Shown here: positions 1 through 7,645 of the stretch, one piece after another
Position numbering within the stretch: the first letter of the stretch is position 1
Layout of the letters: each line of letters opens with the position of its first letter
NCBI RefSeq assembly: GCF_015040615.1
Contig: NZ_CP060403.1
Coordinates: forward strand, 84,597-148,596
DNA from: Microbacterium sp. YJN-G
GTDB taxonomy: Bacteria; Actinomycetota; Actinomycetes; Actinomycetales; Microbacteriaceae
Length of the DNA: 64,000 bases
Direction of reading: 5' to 3'
Translations under genes and position numbers: made by a program
Notes under the pieces: model-generated
What the model was told of the DNA's origin: nothing
What the model saw: only the letters and a program-made list of their open reading frames with translations
The model's database searches: none

Positions 1-1
1 T

Positions 2-154
2 GTCGACAAGACTCTGGGGCTGCGTGGAGCAGCAACGGAAGCTGACCGGTTGCGAGCGCTGTTCGCCAGCTTCGCGAAGCTCACGACAGCGAATGAGCTC
101 ACGATGCCGAAGAAGCGTTCCCGTAAGGCGAGAGCCGTGAGCGCGGCGTCGTGA
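2..154 (+). CDS. 3' end of a CDS cut by the window edge
   Basis: An open frame enters from the left edge and stops with TGA at 152-154. The 50 visible residues are alanine-rich and end in a basic tail (MPKKRSRKARAVSAAS). The stop overlaps the GTG of the next gene (GTGA), so the two are translationally coupled. The tail is not diagnostic of a family; the function is unknown. Confidence 0.6.
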   Translation, partial: VDKTLGLRGAATEADRLRALFASFAKLTTANELTMPKKRSRKARAVSAAS

Positions 155-486
155 ACTGGCCGTACCCGACCGTCCCCGTCGACGGGATCGCGACGGTTGA
201 TGAGGACGGCGAAAATCAGGTCTGCGCTTGCGGCAATGATTCGGCTACCCAGGATTGGCGAAGTGCCGATCGTCACGGGTGCCTTACCTTCGATGCGGCG
301 GGTTCGTCCGATCCGAACGAGTTCGCGGTGTGCCCGGTGTGCGGCCGCGTGTATCCCAACGCTGCGCTGTTCCAGGGCGCCGCGGCGGCTGTCGCCCGCT
401 ATGAGATCACGAGCGCCAAGTTCGTTGCTGCGCTACAACGGTATGACCACGATGCCTACGGATCCGGCGCGCCGTTGACGAGCTGA
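151..486 (+). CDS. Small zinc-ribbon-like protein
   Basis: 111 residues from a GTG that overlaps the previous stop codon (GTGA). Two Cys pairs, CAC near residue 25 and CPVC near residue 62, could form a zinc ribbon. No family recognised. It belongs to the rightward group 2-808, unlike the leftward genes that follow, so it is probably the end of an operon that starts outside the window. Confidence 0.6.
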   Translation: MNWPYPTVPVDGIATVDEDGENQVCACGNDSATQDWRSADRHGCLTFDAAGSSDPNEFAVCPVCGRVYPNAALFQGAAAAVARYEITSAKFVAALQRYDHDAYGSGAPLTS

Positions 487-538
487 CGGCAGCGGCTCAG
501 CGCGCGGTTGTCAGTGTGCCAGCATAAGGTTCGCTGTT

Positions 539-808
539 GTGGTGCAGCACTGGTCTCCGATGTCTCAGCTGCAGGCGTCACCGGAGCCGGGGATCTGGTA
601 CGTGTTCGATCACAGTAAGCGGATCGCGATCATCCGCCATGTCGAGATCCGCGGCCGCAGGCTGTTGCGGTCGGTGACGTTTGATCGAGATCCCGATCGG
701 CGAGTGTTGATCGGCTACTTCCCGGACGATGCGATGCGTCTCGCGGTTGAGTGCACCTGGTCTGAGTATGTGAGGGCGACCGGCCCTCCGGTGAGTAATC
801 GTCGATGA
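539..808 (+). CDS. Small conserved-looking protein of unknown function
   Basis: 89 residues. GTG at 539 is chosen because an AAGG lies about nine bases upstream; ATG at 560 is the alternative. The protein is compact, with a possible beta-rich core (IWYVFDHSKRIAIIRHVEI) and a basic middle. No domain is recognised. Its end faces the leftward operon ending at 966; the 157 bp between hold only a short GC stem near 897-908. Confidence 0.5.
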   Translation: MVQHWSPMSQLQASPEPGIWYVFDHSKRIAIIRHVEIRGRRLLRSVTFDRDPDRRVLIGYFPDDAMRLAVECTWSEYVRATGPPVSNRR

Positions 809-965
809 TCGCGTACCGCCGGGGCAAGAGAAACGGCACCCGGCCGGAGCGTGGAAATTGTCACATTCACCAACGATCCAACTGAGGAGGAGCCATCGCC
901 CCGAGGGGCGGGAGGGAACCTGCTCAACAGCCGGGTGCCGCGCTTTAGTGTACCGCGCAGTGCGG

Positions 966-1241
966 TCAGAGCGGGGTGGATTGCAGGAGCTCGTCCGCGA
1001 CTCTGTCGAGCAGCTGCGGGGTGAGCTGTTCGTGCCGGCCGGCGCGCTTGATGGCGTCGATCGTCGCGAGGATCGTGGTGTGCGCGTCCGGTGCGGCCGG
1101 GATGGTCTTCTGTGCCCGGCGGATGCTGGCGCTGAGCTCGAGGATCGCGGCTTCGTCTCGCTCGTTGTTCGCATAACCGGCGGCAAGCTCGAGCGCCTGG
1201 TGCAGCAGGCGGATCTCGGCGGTGGTCAACGGCGTGGTCAT
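966..1241 (-). CDS. Small helical protein, last gene of a six-gene operon
   Basis: 91 residues, predicted helical, with no recognised domain. Its ATG overlaps the preceding stop (ATGA). It ends the operon 3164-966 that starts at the class B promoter at 3191. Confidence 0.6.
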   Translation of the reverse strand: MTTPLTTAEIRLLHQALELAAGYANNERDEAAILELSASIRRAQKTIPAAPDAHTTILATIDAIKRAGRHEQLTPQLLDRVADELLQSTPL

Positions 1242-1522
1242 CGTGTCCTCATGTTCAGGAGCTCGGCGGTCAGCTGGGCAAAGCGCGCGTCGACGTCGCG
1301 CGGGTCGGCAAGGTCGGCGTCAGGAGCGATGGGGCGGGCGTCGTAGAAGTGATGACGGATGACGCGGCCGCGATCGTCGACGAAACCTGCTCCCTCGCCC
1401 TCGATCGGGTCGAGGAGGGTGACGACGTCGACCGTGACCTCTCTTGCAGTGCCGCGTTCCCTGATTAGGGTGCGGTCTCCGATGTGCAGCGCGGGCCACG
1501 AGGCGAGCTCGGGGTCGGTCAT
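1238..1522 (-). CDS. Hypothetical protein, operon member
   Basis: 94 residues from ATG 1522, which overlaps the upstream stop (ATGA) and sits behind a GGAAG ribosome site. The middle (DVVTLLDPIEGEGAGFVDDRGRVI) looks like a small beta-barrel or SH3-like fold, which is inference. The function is unknown. Confidence 0.6.
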   Translation of the reverse strand: MTDPELASWPALHIGDRTLIRERGTAREVTVDVVTLLDPIEGEGAGFVDDRGRVIRHHFYDARPIAPDADLADPRDVDARFAQLTAELLNMRTR

Positions 1523-1761
1523 GGGACTTCCTTCCGTGCGGCGGGGGATGGGCGACGCAATCGTCGAGCGGACTTGAGGATGGGTTCGTTGCGGGGCAGC
1601 TTGGCGAGGAGCCAGTCGTCCCGGACGGCTATGGCGGCGGCGAAGCACGTCATGAGCGTGGGGTGGTGGTGGTTGGCGCATCCGGCGCGGGTCTGGCATC
1701 CGAGGTCGTAGCCCTCGGGGCTGCCGTGGACGATCCTCTTGGCGACCTCGTCGGATAGCAT
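1519..1761 (-). CDS. Cys-motif protein (HG-x3-GY-x2-GC type)
   Basis: 80 residues with an N-terminal motif HGSPEGYDLGC followed by a second Cys (RAGC) and a His run, resembling a small metal-binding knuckle. The same pattern occurs in the 9714-11009 protein (three times) and at 20927-21331 in this window, so it is a recurrent plasmid/phage module. Its role is unknown; DNA binding is possible. Coupled to its neighbour by ATGA. Confidence 0.6.
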   Translation of the reverse strand: MLSDEVAKRIVHGSPEGYDLGCQTRAGCANHHHPTLMTCFAAAIAVRDDWLLAKLPRNEPILKSARRLRRPSPAARKEVP

Positions 1762-1771
1762 CGCCGGCTCC

Positions 1772-2182
1772 TCAGTCGAAGGTGGCGTCGATCAGGAGGT
1801 CGAGCGTGTCGGCGAGCTCGCGGAGACGATAGCTACGTCGGCCGGCGATGACGTGGCCGAACAGATTGACGAAGTGCAGCTCGCGGGTGGCGGTGTCGGC
1901 GACAGCGACGGTATGGACGTCGTGCGCGTCGATGTATTGCCAGCTGATGATGTAGTTGCGGCCGGCGACGTGCGCCTGCGCCCAGCGAAGGAGCAGCGCG
2001 CCGAGCGGGCCCTCTTCGGAGGCGCGGGGCGAGTAGGGGTCTGCCGGCACGATCGCGTCGACGGAATGGAATCCGACTGAGGAGCGGGTGATCTCGTAGC
2101 TGTCGAGCGGGATGTCGGTGAAGAGGTCGTTGTATCGGGTGCCGGTGTCGTCGGTGATGACGATGTTGTTGAGCGTGCTCAT
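1772..2182 (-). CDS. Hypothetical protein, paralogue of the C-terminal part of the 62723 gene product
   Basis: 136 residues. The N-terminus (IVITDDTGTRYNDLF) resembles residues about 165-180 of the 62723-63607 protein (VTVTDEWGHDYSDLF), with a Y-x2-T further on in both. The two proteins are in opposite arms of the backbone. Function unknown. It is ten bases from the next gene of the operon. Confidence 0.6.
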   Translation of the reverse strand: MSTLNNIVITDDTGTRYNDLFTDIPLDSYEITRSSVGFHSVDAIVPADPYSPRASEEGPLGALLLRWAQAHVAGRNYIISWQYIDAHDVHTVAVADTATRELHFVNLFGHVIAGRRSYRLRELADTLDLLIDATFD

Positions 2183-2209
2183 CGGTGTCTGGTCCTCTCG
2201 GTGTGTGGG

Positions 2210-2950
2210 TCAAGCGGCGCAGCTGGTGAGCTGCGCGCGGAGGGCGGTGTAGTCGGCCGGATTGACCGTCAGCTGGTACGCGGCGAGGACGTCGACGAAG
2301 CGGGATGCGTAGACGCATCCGTAGTCCGCGGCCGGGGGCATCCACTCGGCGGGCCCGCGGTCGCTCTTGGACTGATTGGCGCTGCCGTCCGTGGCCTGCA
2401 GGTTGAGCGGGTCGTTGGCGAAGTGTTCGCGCTGCGTCTCGTCCCATTCGTCGGCGCCCTGGCGCCATACCCAGGCGAGGGGCACGATGTGGTCGATCTG
2501 CACGAGCTCGCTGGTGCCCTGTCCGCGCTGGAAGGTGATCGTGAGCCCGGTGTACGGGTCGTGCAGCGTTCCGGTGAGGACGACGCAGTCGTGGGTGCCG
2601 GGCTTGGTGGTGATGTCCTCGAGCGCGGCCGCGAGCGCATCGTTGCGCTGGTCGCAGCCGTTGCGGTCGATGTCGGCCCAGCGTTGCCCGAAGGCGTCGC
2701 GCTGATAGGTGTCCTGATTGTCAGCCTCGGCGATGTCCAGCTGCTCGAGCTGCTCGAGGCTCGCGGTGGCTTCTGCCGTGAGGTCAGCCGATGGCGTTGC
2801 CGGCGGTGCGGCGGATGCGGGGGGTGGGGTCTCGATCGTCGCAGCGGGACTGCTGCTGGCGGCCTGCGTGGTGAGGGCGATCGCGCCGGCGAGCAGTGCG
2901 ACGACCAGGGCGCCGGCGGCGGATGCGGTGCGGGTGGTGCGGCGGGTCAT
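2210..2950 (-). CDS. Secreted DUF1524/HNH-type nuclease
   Basis: 246 residues from ATG 2950. A signal-peptide-like start (basic MTRR, then a hydrophobic stretch about residues 13-32) and an Ala/Pro-rich linker precede a DUF1524 core. The core has IDHIVPLAWVW (the D-H-I-V-P motif), then NDPLNL and KSDRGPAEWMP, where the family has its conserved N and K-x3-D-x3-W-P. This family is found in secreted actinobacterial nucleases and the GmrSD C-terminal domain. A metal-dependent extracellular nuclease is the likely activity. It is odd inside an operon of cytoplasmic-looking small proteins; a role at the cell surface during transfer is possible but unproven. Confidence 0.85.
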   Translation of the reverse strand: MTRRTTRTASAAGALVVALLAGAIALTTQAASSSPAATIETPPPASAAPPATPSADLTAEATASLEQLEQLDIAEADNQDTYQRDAFGQRWADIDRNGCDQRNDALAAALEDITTKPGTHDCVVLTGTLHDPYTGLTITFQRGQGTSELVQIDHIVPLAWVWRQGADEWDETQREHFANDPLNLQATDGSANQSKSDRGPAEWMPPAADYGCVYASRFVDVLAAYQLTVNPADYTALRAQLTSCAA

Positions 2951-2960
2951 GGTGGTCCGT

Positions 2961-3164
2961 TCAGAGGAAGAGGATGGCGCCGAGGACGACGGCCGCGACG
3001 AGCGCGGCTGCACTGATGGCGAGGCTGGCGAGGAGTTTGAGGGTGCGCCGCACGGTGCGCTCGGCGCGCCGGATGGTGTCGAGGGTGACGAGGATGCCGA
3101 CGAGACCACCACTGCCCAGCAGCAGGGGAGCGAAGTCGCGCGCGGTGCTGAGGGCGAGATCCAT
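2961..3164 (-). CDS. Small membrane protein, first gene of the operon
   Basis: 67 residues with two hydrophobic segments (about 10-28 and 44-66) separated by a basic loop (RRAERTVRRTLK), so probably a hairpin membrane protein. Ribosome site GGAGG before ATG 3164. Transcribed from the class B promoter at 3191-3223. It directly precedes the secreted nuclease gene. Confidence 0.65.
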   Translation of the reverse strand: MDLALSTARDFAPLLLGSGGLVGILVTLDTIRRAERTVRRTLKLLASLAISAAALVAAVVLGAILFL

Positions 3165-3190
3165 GGTTCCTCCGGGTGAGTGCGTCTAGG

Positions 3191-3223
3191 GGTATAGGCC
3201 GCGGTTGGGGGTGTTCGCGGACA
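3191..3223 (-). promoter_or_regulatory. Class B promoter element
   Basis: TGTCCGCGAA, 13 variable bases, GGCC, TATACC, read leftward; one of six copies with exactly 27 bp from the T of TGTC to the -10. It serves the operon 3164-966. Confidence 0.75.
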
Positions 3224-3230
3224 GGGGTGA

Positions 3231-3264
3231 TCCGGGGACGGGCATGGGCGGGCCCGTCCCCGGA
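3231..3264 (-). terminator. Hairpin terminator after ardC
   Basis: Perfect 13-bp stem TCCGGGGACGGGC with a 7-base loop, six bases after the stop of the ArdC gene and before the next promoter. Confidence 0.65.
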
Positions 3265-3269
3265 TCCGG

Positions 3270-4145
3270 CTACGCGGCCGTTTCCTGACTCTCCTCGCCG
3301 AGCATGGCGTCGGCGATCGCGTTGACGGCGCGGAGGACGTTGCCGGCGACGCTGCGGATGAGGTCGACGTCGCCGCCGGCCCATCCCGCGACGTAACCGA
3401 TCGACCACGCGCTGGTGTCGAGTCCGAGGAGTCCACCGGCGCAGTAGGCGACCGACTCGGCCTCGGTCTCGATCACGCCGCGGTGCTCGCGCGTGCTGCC
3501 CTCGTCGAAGTGCAGGAGTGCGTGGCCGATCTCGTGCAGGAGGGTCTTGACTCGCATGGCCGGCGCCATCTTCGCGTCGACGCGGATCTGTCGGGTGAGG
3601 CCATCGGTGTACCCGTTGAGTCCGTCCTGCTCGATGTCCTCGAGCGCGACGTTCCACCCCTGGCCGGTGATGTAGACGGCGAGCTGGTCGAACAGCCCGG
3701 CGACGTCGTCTCCCTCGAGGTAGACGGCGGGCTGCTCGGGAAGCGGCTCTCCCTCGGTGTCGGTGACGTCGAAGACGGAGAGTACGGGGTAGATCACCCG
3801 GCTGCTGGTGGACTCCTCGCCGGTGGTCTCGTCGACCTCGACGATGCGCTTGGTGGAGTAGCCGAAGATCTTGATCGACTTCGCGCCCTTGACGACGTGT
3901 CGGCCGAGGCTCTCCCACTGGCGGTAGCCGAGGCAGTAGGTGCCGCCCTGCGCGAGGATGAGCATCTGGTTGGAGAATGAGCGGCGCCGGACAATGCGGG
4001 CGAACCGCAGCCAGGCCTTCCAGTTCTCGCTCTCGGCGAGTGTGGTGACCTGGGCGGTGAGCTGGGCGTGTAGCGCTTCGGCTTGCGCGCGGCGCTCTTC
4101 CGGGGTGCGCCGGGTGGTGCTGGAACGGCGGGTCTTGGTGGGCAT
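3270..4145 (-). CDS. ardC: ArdC-type antirestriction protein with zinc metallopeptidase domain
   Basis: 291 residues from ATG 4145 (ribosome site GAGGGAGG). The N-terminal half (about 30-120; NWKAWLRFARIVRRRSFSNQ, GYRQWESLGRHV) matches the ArdC single-strand-DNA-binding domain. The C-terminal half carries a zincin motif HEIGHALLH at 204-212 and a downstream E-x-E (ETEAES, about 226), as in IrrE/ArdC-linked peptidases. Plasmid ArdC proteins protect incoming DNA from host restriction. It is monocistronic, with its own TTGACG-N18-TAGAGT promoter, palindromic operator (4173) and terminator, so it can be switched alone. The Mom-like gene next door suggests a second, complementary antirestriction strategy. 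Confidence 0.9.
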   Translation of the reverse strand: MPTKTRRSSTTRRTPEERRAQAEALHAQLTAQVTTLAESENWKAWLRFARIVRRRSFSNQMLILAQGGTYCLGYRQWESLGRHVVKGAKSIKIFGYSTKRIVEVDETTGEESTSSRVIYPVLSVFDVTDTEGEPLPEQPAVYLEGDDVAGLFDQLAVYITGQGWNVALEDIEQDGLNGYTDGLTRQIRVDAKMAPAMRVKTLLHEIGHALLHFDEGSTREHRGVIETEAESVAYCAGGLLGLDTSAWSIGYVAGWAGGDVDLIRSVAGNVLRAVNAIADAMLGEESQETAA

Positions 4146-4172
4146 GGAGTCCTCCCTCAAAGTGGACAAGTA

Positions 4173-4189
4173 GTGAATGTGACATTCAC
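4173..4189 (-). promoter_or_regulatory. Class A operator at the ardC promoter
   Basis: Perfect GTGAATGTGACATTCAC, one base after the -10 (TAGAGT, 4191-4196 complement). The -35 is TTGACG (4215-4220 complement). The site covers the expected transcription start, which suits a repressor. Confidence 0.85.
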
Positions 4190-4251
4190 TACTCTAAGGG
4201 GTGGGCGGACAATGCGTCAACACCGGTTCTGAGCGGGCCAGCGGGAGGCGG

Positions 4252-5205
4252 TCAGCCCTGCAGAATGTCGGTGGCCGACTTGGGGTACGCGGTGCGAGGC
4301 AGCGTGATCGGTATGCGCCGGCGCTGGGTGCTGCTGCCGAGCGGGAAGGCGTAGCGGAAGTTCCCTGGATGCCTGATCTTGGTGACCTCGAGCGCGGCCA
4401 GCGCCTCGCGTAGCCAGCTCCGGGGGTCTTGGCCGGCTCGTCGGATGGGGGCGCCGAGGGAGACCAGAAATCGCTCCGCGGCATCTGCTCCCCGCTCCTG
4501 CCCCCTGATCTTGGACAGGGAACGCTCGGAGAGCACGACTCCTCGGCGGGCGTAATAGTTCAGCGTGCGTGCGGTGCTGCGTCCGAGGGCAATCGCGGAG
4601 CTTGCCTGGTAGATGGTTCCGACGTGGCCGGGGCTGAGCTGCTCGATGCGGTCAACGGTGGTGCCGTCGTCGAGAGTCTCGGTGATCAGTCGACGACGAG
4701 GCATGGGATCTGCGAAGGAGACGACACCGCGGATGCCGCGGTCGTAGGCGTGACGGAAGGCGCGGGCGAGAAACCAGGACTCGGCGTTCGCCGGCGTATC
4801 TGTGAGGACGAATCGGCCCAGCTCGATGCTTTGCTCGTAGGGCTCGAGCGTGCTGAACACGGAGGAGAGCACGCCGCGGGTCATGGGAGTGGAGAAGGTG
4901 GCGACGCCGACGAGAGCCATTCCGTCGACGATGGCTCCGTTGATGGGGAAGCGGTCGTCACGGGTGAGGAGTCCGATCGAGAAGCGTGCCGCGGGGAAGG
5001 ATGCGGCGTAGTGCTCCTCGATGACGAACGCTCGCGCGGTGGCCTCGGTGATCGGGGCGACCCGGTACAGCCGGGGATCGAAGCCACCTTCGGAGGCGTG
5101 GCGCCACGAGTGCGAGCCTCGGGACCAGCGCTGGCAGTAGTCGCTCGCGGGGGAGTGGTGCGGCTCGGCCGGCGCGAGTGCCGGCCGAGCTGTCTGGGTG
5201 CTCAT
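4252..5205 (-). CDS. Mom-like DNA-modification protein (GNAT fold)
   Basis: 317 residues. An N-terminal block (CQRWSRGSHSWRHASEGGFD) is followed by a GNAT-like core: FVIEEHYAASFPAARFSIGL, MALVGVATFSTPM, EPYEQSIELGRFVL, then a GVVSFADP and GHVGTIYQA pair. These last motifs are typical of the phage Mu Mom group, which adds a methylcarbamoyl group to adenine and blocks restriction enzymes; the assignment rests on remembered family features. Biochemical activity in actinobacterial members is not something I can confirm. It lies three bases after the DUF3846 gene and is expressed from the 5558 operator promoter. Together with ardC it gives the element two antirestriction genes. Confidence 0.7.
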   Translation of the reverse strand: MSTQTARPALAPAEPHHSPASDYCQRWSRGSHSWRHASEGGFDPRLYRVAPITEATARAFVIEEHYAASFPAARFSIGLLTRDDRFPINGAIVDGMALVGVATFSTPMTRGVLSSVFSTLEPYEQSIELGRFVLTDTPANAESWFLARAFRHAYDRGIRGVVSFADPMPRRRLITETLDDGTTVDRIEQLSPGHVGTIYQASSAIALGRSTARTLNYYARRGVVLSERSLSKIRGQERGADAAERFLVSLGAPIRRAGQDPRSWLREALAALEVTKIRHPGNFRYAFPLGSSTQRRRIPITLPRTAYPKSATDILQG

Positions 5206-5208
5206 TGG

Positions 5209-5532
5209 TCAGATCTGGGCGGCGATCGCGCGCAGCTGCTCGTCGACGTCGGGGGCGACGTCGGTCCACTCGCCGCTTCTGGCTTGCAGCCCGACGATAA
5301 GCGCGTTGCTGAACAGCAGGGTGCCGCGGCCGTGCTGGGTCAGGTAGAGCGACGCGAGCAGGTTGGGCTCGGTGCTCTTGATGCCCGCATCCTCGTCGAC
5401 GAGTAGAGCGTGCCCGTTGGTCAGGCGCAGCTCTGCGATCCACCCGCCGACTTCCTGCTGATAGTCGGCGAGCTCGTCGACGTCGATGGTGCTGACCTCG
5501 CCGGCAGGCGTGATCTTGATGACGGTGGTCAT
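5209..5532 (-). CDS. DUF3846 domain protein
   Basis: 107 residues from ATG 5532 with a GGAGGAC ribosome site. The pattern VGGWIAELRL, LLVDEDAGIKSTEPNLLASL, TLLFSNALIVG fits DUF3846, a small family frequent on phages and plasmids with no known function. It is first gene of the pair with the Mom-like protein. Confidence 0.7.
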   Translation of the reverse strand: MTTVIKITPAGEVSTIDVDELADYQQEVGGWIAELRLTNGHALLVDEDAGIKSTEPNLLASLYLTQHGRGTLLFSNALIVGLQARSGEWTDVAPDVDEQLRAIAAQI

Positions 5533-5557
5533 GGTGTCCTCCTCAGATCGAACACTA

Positions 5558-5574
5558 GTGAATGTGACATTCAC
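5558..5574 (-). promoter_or_regulatory. Class A operator with consensus promoter
   Basis: Perfect palindrome. -10 TAGCAT (5577-5582 complement), 17-bp spacer, -35 TTGACG (5600-5605 complement). This is the best sigma-70-like promoter of the set and drives DUF3846 and the Mom-like gene. Confidence 0.85.
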
Positions 5575-5637
5575 TGATGCTAGGCTGATCGGCGACGCGC
5601 GTCAACCGATGCCGCTTTCCTCGAGGAGGATGCGACC

Positions 5638-5718
5638 GTGAGGATCCTCGCGGTCGGTACAGACGACTATGAGGTGTTCCCCTCGGCGCTGGCGCACGAG
5701 ATCGCCCGAGGTCTCTGA
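5638..5718 (+). CDS. Possible 26-residue peptide
   Basis: GTG 5638 follows a strong GAGGAGG ribosome site at about 5623-5629 and encodes MRILAVGTDDYEVFPSALAH plus six residues, ending five bases before the facing gene. No promoter on this strand is evident. It may be the residue of a longer gene or a real small ORF. Confidence 0.3.
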   Translation: MRILAVGTDDYEVFPSALAHEIARGL

Positions 5719-5722
5719 CGCG

Positions 5723-7126
5723 CTAGAGGAGCGCGGTGTCCACGCGGCAGCACTTCTGCTGCGCGTAGGGACGGTCACTCAACGGGATCCAGCCCTCTTC
5801 TCCTCGGCGGAGGAGGCGCGGGTGTCCGGGCTCGGTCTCAGCAGTCATGTGTGGGCCAGCGTTGGTCCAGCAGTTCTGTGCGCGCGTCTCGCACCACAGC
5901 GCGAGTCGCGCTTCGCGGGGGAGACATGCCCGGTGCGTCCACCAGGCGCGCTTCTCCCCGTAGGGGCCGAATTGGTGCCCTTCACTGTGGGCGATTGCGT
6001 CGTGGACAGCGCGGAACACGTCGTTGGCGAGCATCGGCGCGCGCTCTCCCGAGGGGAGGGTGACGGTCACGGTGCGTGCCATCGGGTGGTCCGGCGGTAG
6101 AGCGCCTTCGGTGTGCTGCGAGACCTCGGTGCGGAAGTAGAACAGATGCTTGTTCTGTCGCAGATCGTCGAGCATCGCGGCGGAGTCGGCATAGGGCTGC
6201 TCGGCCTCTCCGTGCCAGGGCTCGAAGGTGTAGCCGGCTTCCGTGAGCATGTCCCACTGCGCGCCGATGTGCTGGCGCAGGCTTCGGTAAGACCGGGCGA
6301 CCTGTGGGTGGGTGGGTTCGTGCGCTGCGGCCGCGTAGGCTCGCGCTGCAGCGATGTCGTCGAGCTCGGTCAGCCGGGGGATGGGTTTGCGTTGCGGGAA
6401 CCCGTGCGCGTCGGCGTATCGCTCTCTGAGCGATTGGATCTCCTTGATGGGCTGGTGGCGCTGGTAGCTGTCGCTGCCTGGCACGAACGCGACGTGCGCT
6501 CGAGCGAAGGTGGGCGACGTGCCGAGACGTGCGGCGATCGCGTTCACGGCGGATGCCGGCAGCGGGTACTCGGCGGGTTCGGCGATCTCGAGCTTGCCGT
6601 CGTAGAGCCTGCCACCTGGTGCGCCGGCGGCGCGGAGGATGTCGAGAGTCTCCTGGACTTGCAGCTGCGAGCCGGTGTCGGCGGCGAAGCTGTAAACCCG
6701 GTCAGGTCCGTCCGGGTCGAAGTACCCGGCCATGATGCTGTCCTGCTCATACCGTCCTGCGAGCTCTCCCGCCCAGTCGGTGACCTGCTCGAAGCTGTCC
6801 GCACGGACGATGTAGGCGCCGGCTGGTTCAGATGCGCCTTCCCAGAGCCCGTCTGCGTGCTGCAGTTCCGAGATCTCGATGCCGTGGCGTTCCGCGGCGG
6901 CGCGGAGGGTGTCTTCGTACTCGATCCACTCGTCGGTGTCGTAGTAGCTGGGGCGGGAGCTCATTCGCATCAGCTCGCCAGAGACCGGCCGGAACGGGGT
7001 TGCCCCGATGAAGGCCTCGAGCTGCTTCTCGGCGTTCTGCTCACGCTTCTCCGCACGCCGACGCCGCTGCCCTGCGGCTGTCGACGACGGGCACCGTCGC
7101 CCTCCGTGGTCGATGTCGTCGCACAT
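5723..7126 (-). CDS. Large conserved hypothetical protein of phage/plasmid type
   Basis: 467 residues from ATG 7126, the largest plain unknown in the left arm. A short Cys-containing start (CDDIDHGGRRC) and a basic coiled stretch (about 17-40) precede a mostly alpha/beta body. The C-terminal third has several invariant-looking residues: DVFRAVHDAIAHSEGHQFG, GEKRAWWTHRACL, WCETRAQNCWTN. The D-x5-H-D-x2-H pattern there could bind metal and suggests an enzyme. I recall similar C-termini in actinobacteriophage proteins of unknown function. Monocistronic, from the class B promoter at 7150. Confidence 0.6.
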   Translation of the reverse strand: MCDDIDHGGRRCPSSTAAGQRRRRAEKREQNAEKQLEAFIGATPFRPVSGELMRMSSRPSYYDTDEWIEYEDTLRAAAERHGIEISELQHADGLWEGASEPAGAYIVRADSFEQVTDWAGELAGRYEQDSIMAGYFDPDGPDRVYSFAADTGSQLQVQETLDILRAAGAPGGRLYDGKLEIAEPAEYPLPASAVNAIAARLGTSPTFARAHVAFVPGSDSYQRHQPIKEIQSLRERYADAHGFPQRKPIPRLTELDDIAAARAYAAAAHEPTHPQVARSYRSLRQHIGAQWDMLTEAGYTFEPWHGEAEQPYADSAAMLDDLRQNKHLFYFRTEVSQHTEGALPPDHPMARTVTVTLPSGERAPMLANDVFRAVHDAIAHSEGHQFGPYGEKRAWWTHRACLPREARLALWCETRAQNCWTNAGPHMTAETEPGHPRLLRRGEEGWIPLSDRPYAQQKCCRVDTALL

Positions 7127-7149
7127 GGCCTCTCCCGTTCGTCTGCTGG

Positions 7150-7182
7150 GTATAGGCCGGTGTTGGGGGTGTTCGCGGACAG
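7150..7182 (-). promoter_or_regulatory. Class B promoter element
   Basis: TGTCCGCGAA/GGCC/TATACC layout, -10 about 24 bp before ATG 7126. Confidence 0.75.
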
Positions 7183-7188
7183 AAATCG

Positions 7189-7212
7189 GGCCCCGCCGGT
7201 GAGCGGGGCCCC
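7189..7212 (-). terminator. Hairpin terminator of the 8641-7236 operon
   Basis: Stem GGGCCCCGC with a 6-base loop, 24 bases after the stop at 7236 and directly before the next class B promoter. Confidence 0.55.
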
Positions 7213-7235
7213 GAGGAGTGCGGTCGAGGTCTGGG

Positions 7236-7364
7236 TCAGCCGTTGAGCTCCTCCCAGACCTGGTACGCGCGGTGGAACTCGGGGCTGTCATCGTTCCCCT
7301 CATTGATGAGCTGGTCGAGGTACTCGTCGAGCTCGGCCTGCGAGAGCTGGCGTGGATCCTTCAT
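7236..7364 (-). CDS. 42-residue acidic protein
   Basis: ATG 7364 overlaps the previous stop (ATGA). Acidic and helical (LSQAELDEYLDQLINEGND), resembling a small protein-protein interaction helix pair. Unknown function; last gene of its operon. Confidence 0.5.
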   Translation of the reverse strand: MKDPRQLSQAELDEYLDQLINEGNDDSPEFHRAYQVWEELNG

Positions 7365-7645
7365 GACACGGACCCATCCGCTACCGGCGGGCAGCTGCAT
7401 CGGGCGCGTGGCTGCTGGCCTTTCCAATTGCCGGTGTAGAACAGCGCGCACGGCCACTCATGCTCGCCGCGGCGCCGCGGCCTCGGGACGGCGACCGTGA
7501 GCTCACTGCCCAGGTTCAGCGCGTCCATGATGTCGTCGGCGATGAAACCTGCCTCTTCGTCAGGCTCGTCGGTGTGCTGCTGGATTATTCGCACGATCGT
7601 CGCGCGCACATCCAGAGTGACGGACGACGGCGCAGCCCCGGTCAT
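7361..7645 (-). CDS. Hypothetical protein with C-terminal Cys pair
   Basis: 94 residues. An N-terminal helical part with an acidic centre (HTDEPDEEAGFIADDIMDAL) and a basic-to-Cys end (RARCSCPP). Coupled to neighbours on both sides by 4-bp overlaps. Function unknown. Confidence 0.6.
   Translation of the reverse strand: MTGAAPSSVTLDVRATIVRIIQQHTDEPDEEAGFIADDIMDALNLGSELTVAVPRPRRRGEHEWPCALFYTGNWKGQQPRARCSCPPVADGSVS

Noticed and set aside
4173..4189. LexA/SOS box
   Set aside because: Actinobacterial SOS boxes are of the TCGAAC-N4-GTTCGA type; this palindrome has a different sequence and length.
5638..5718. Calling the 26-residue ORF a firm gene
   Set aside because: Good ribosome site but no promoter or family support; kept only at low confidence.
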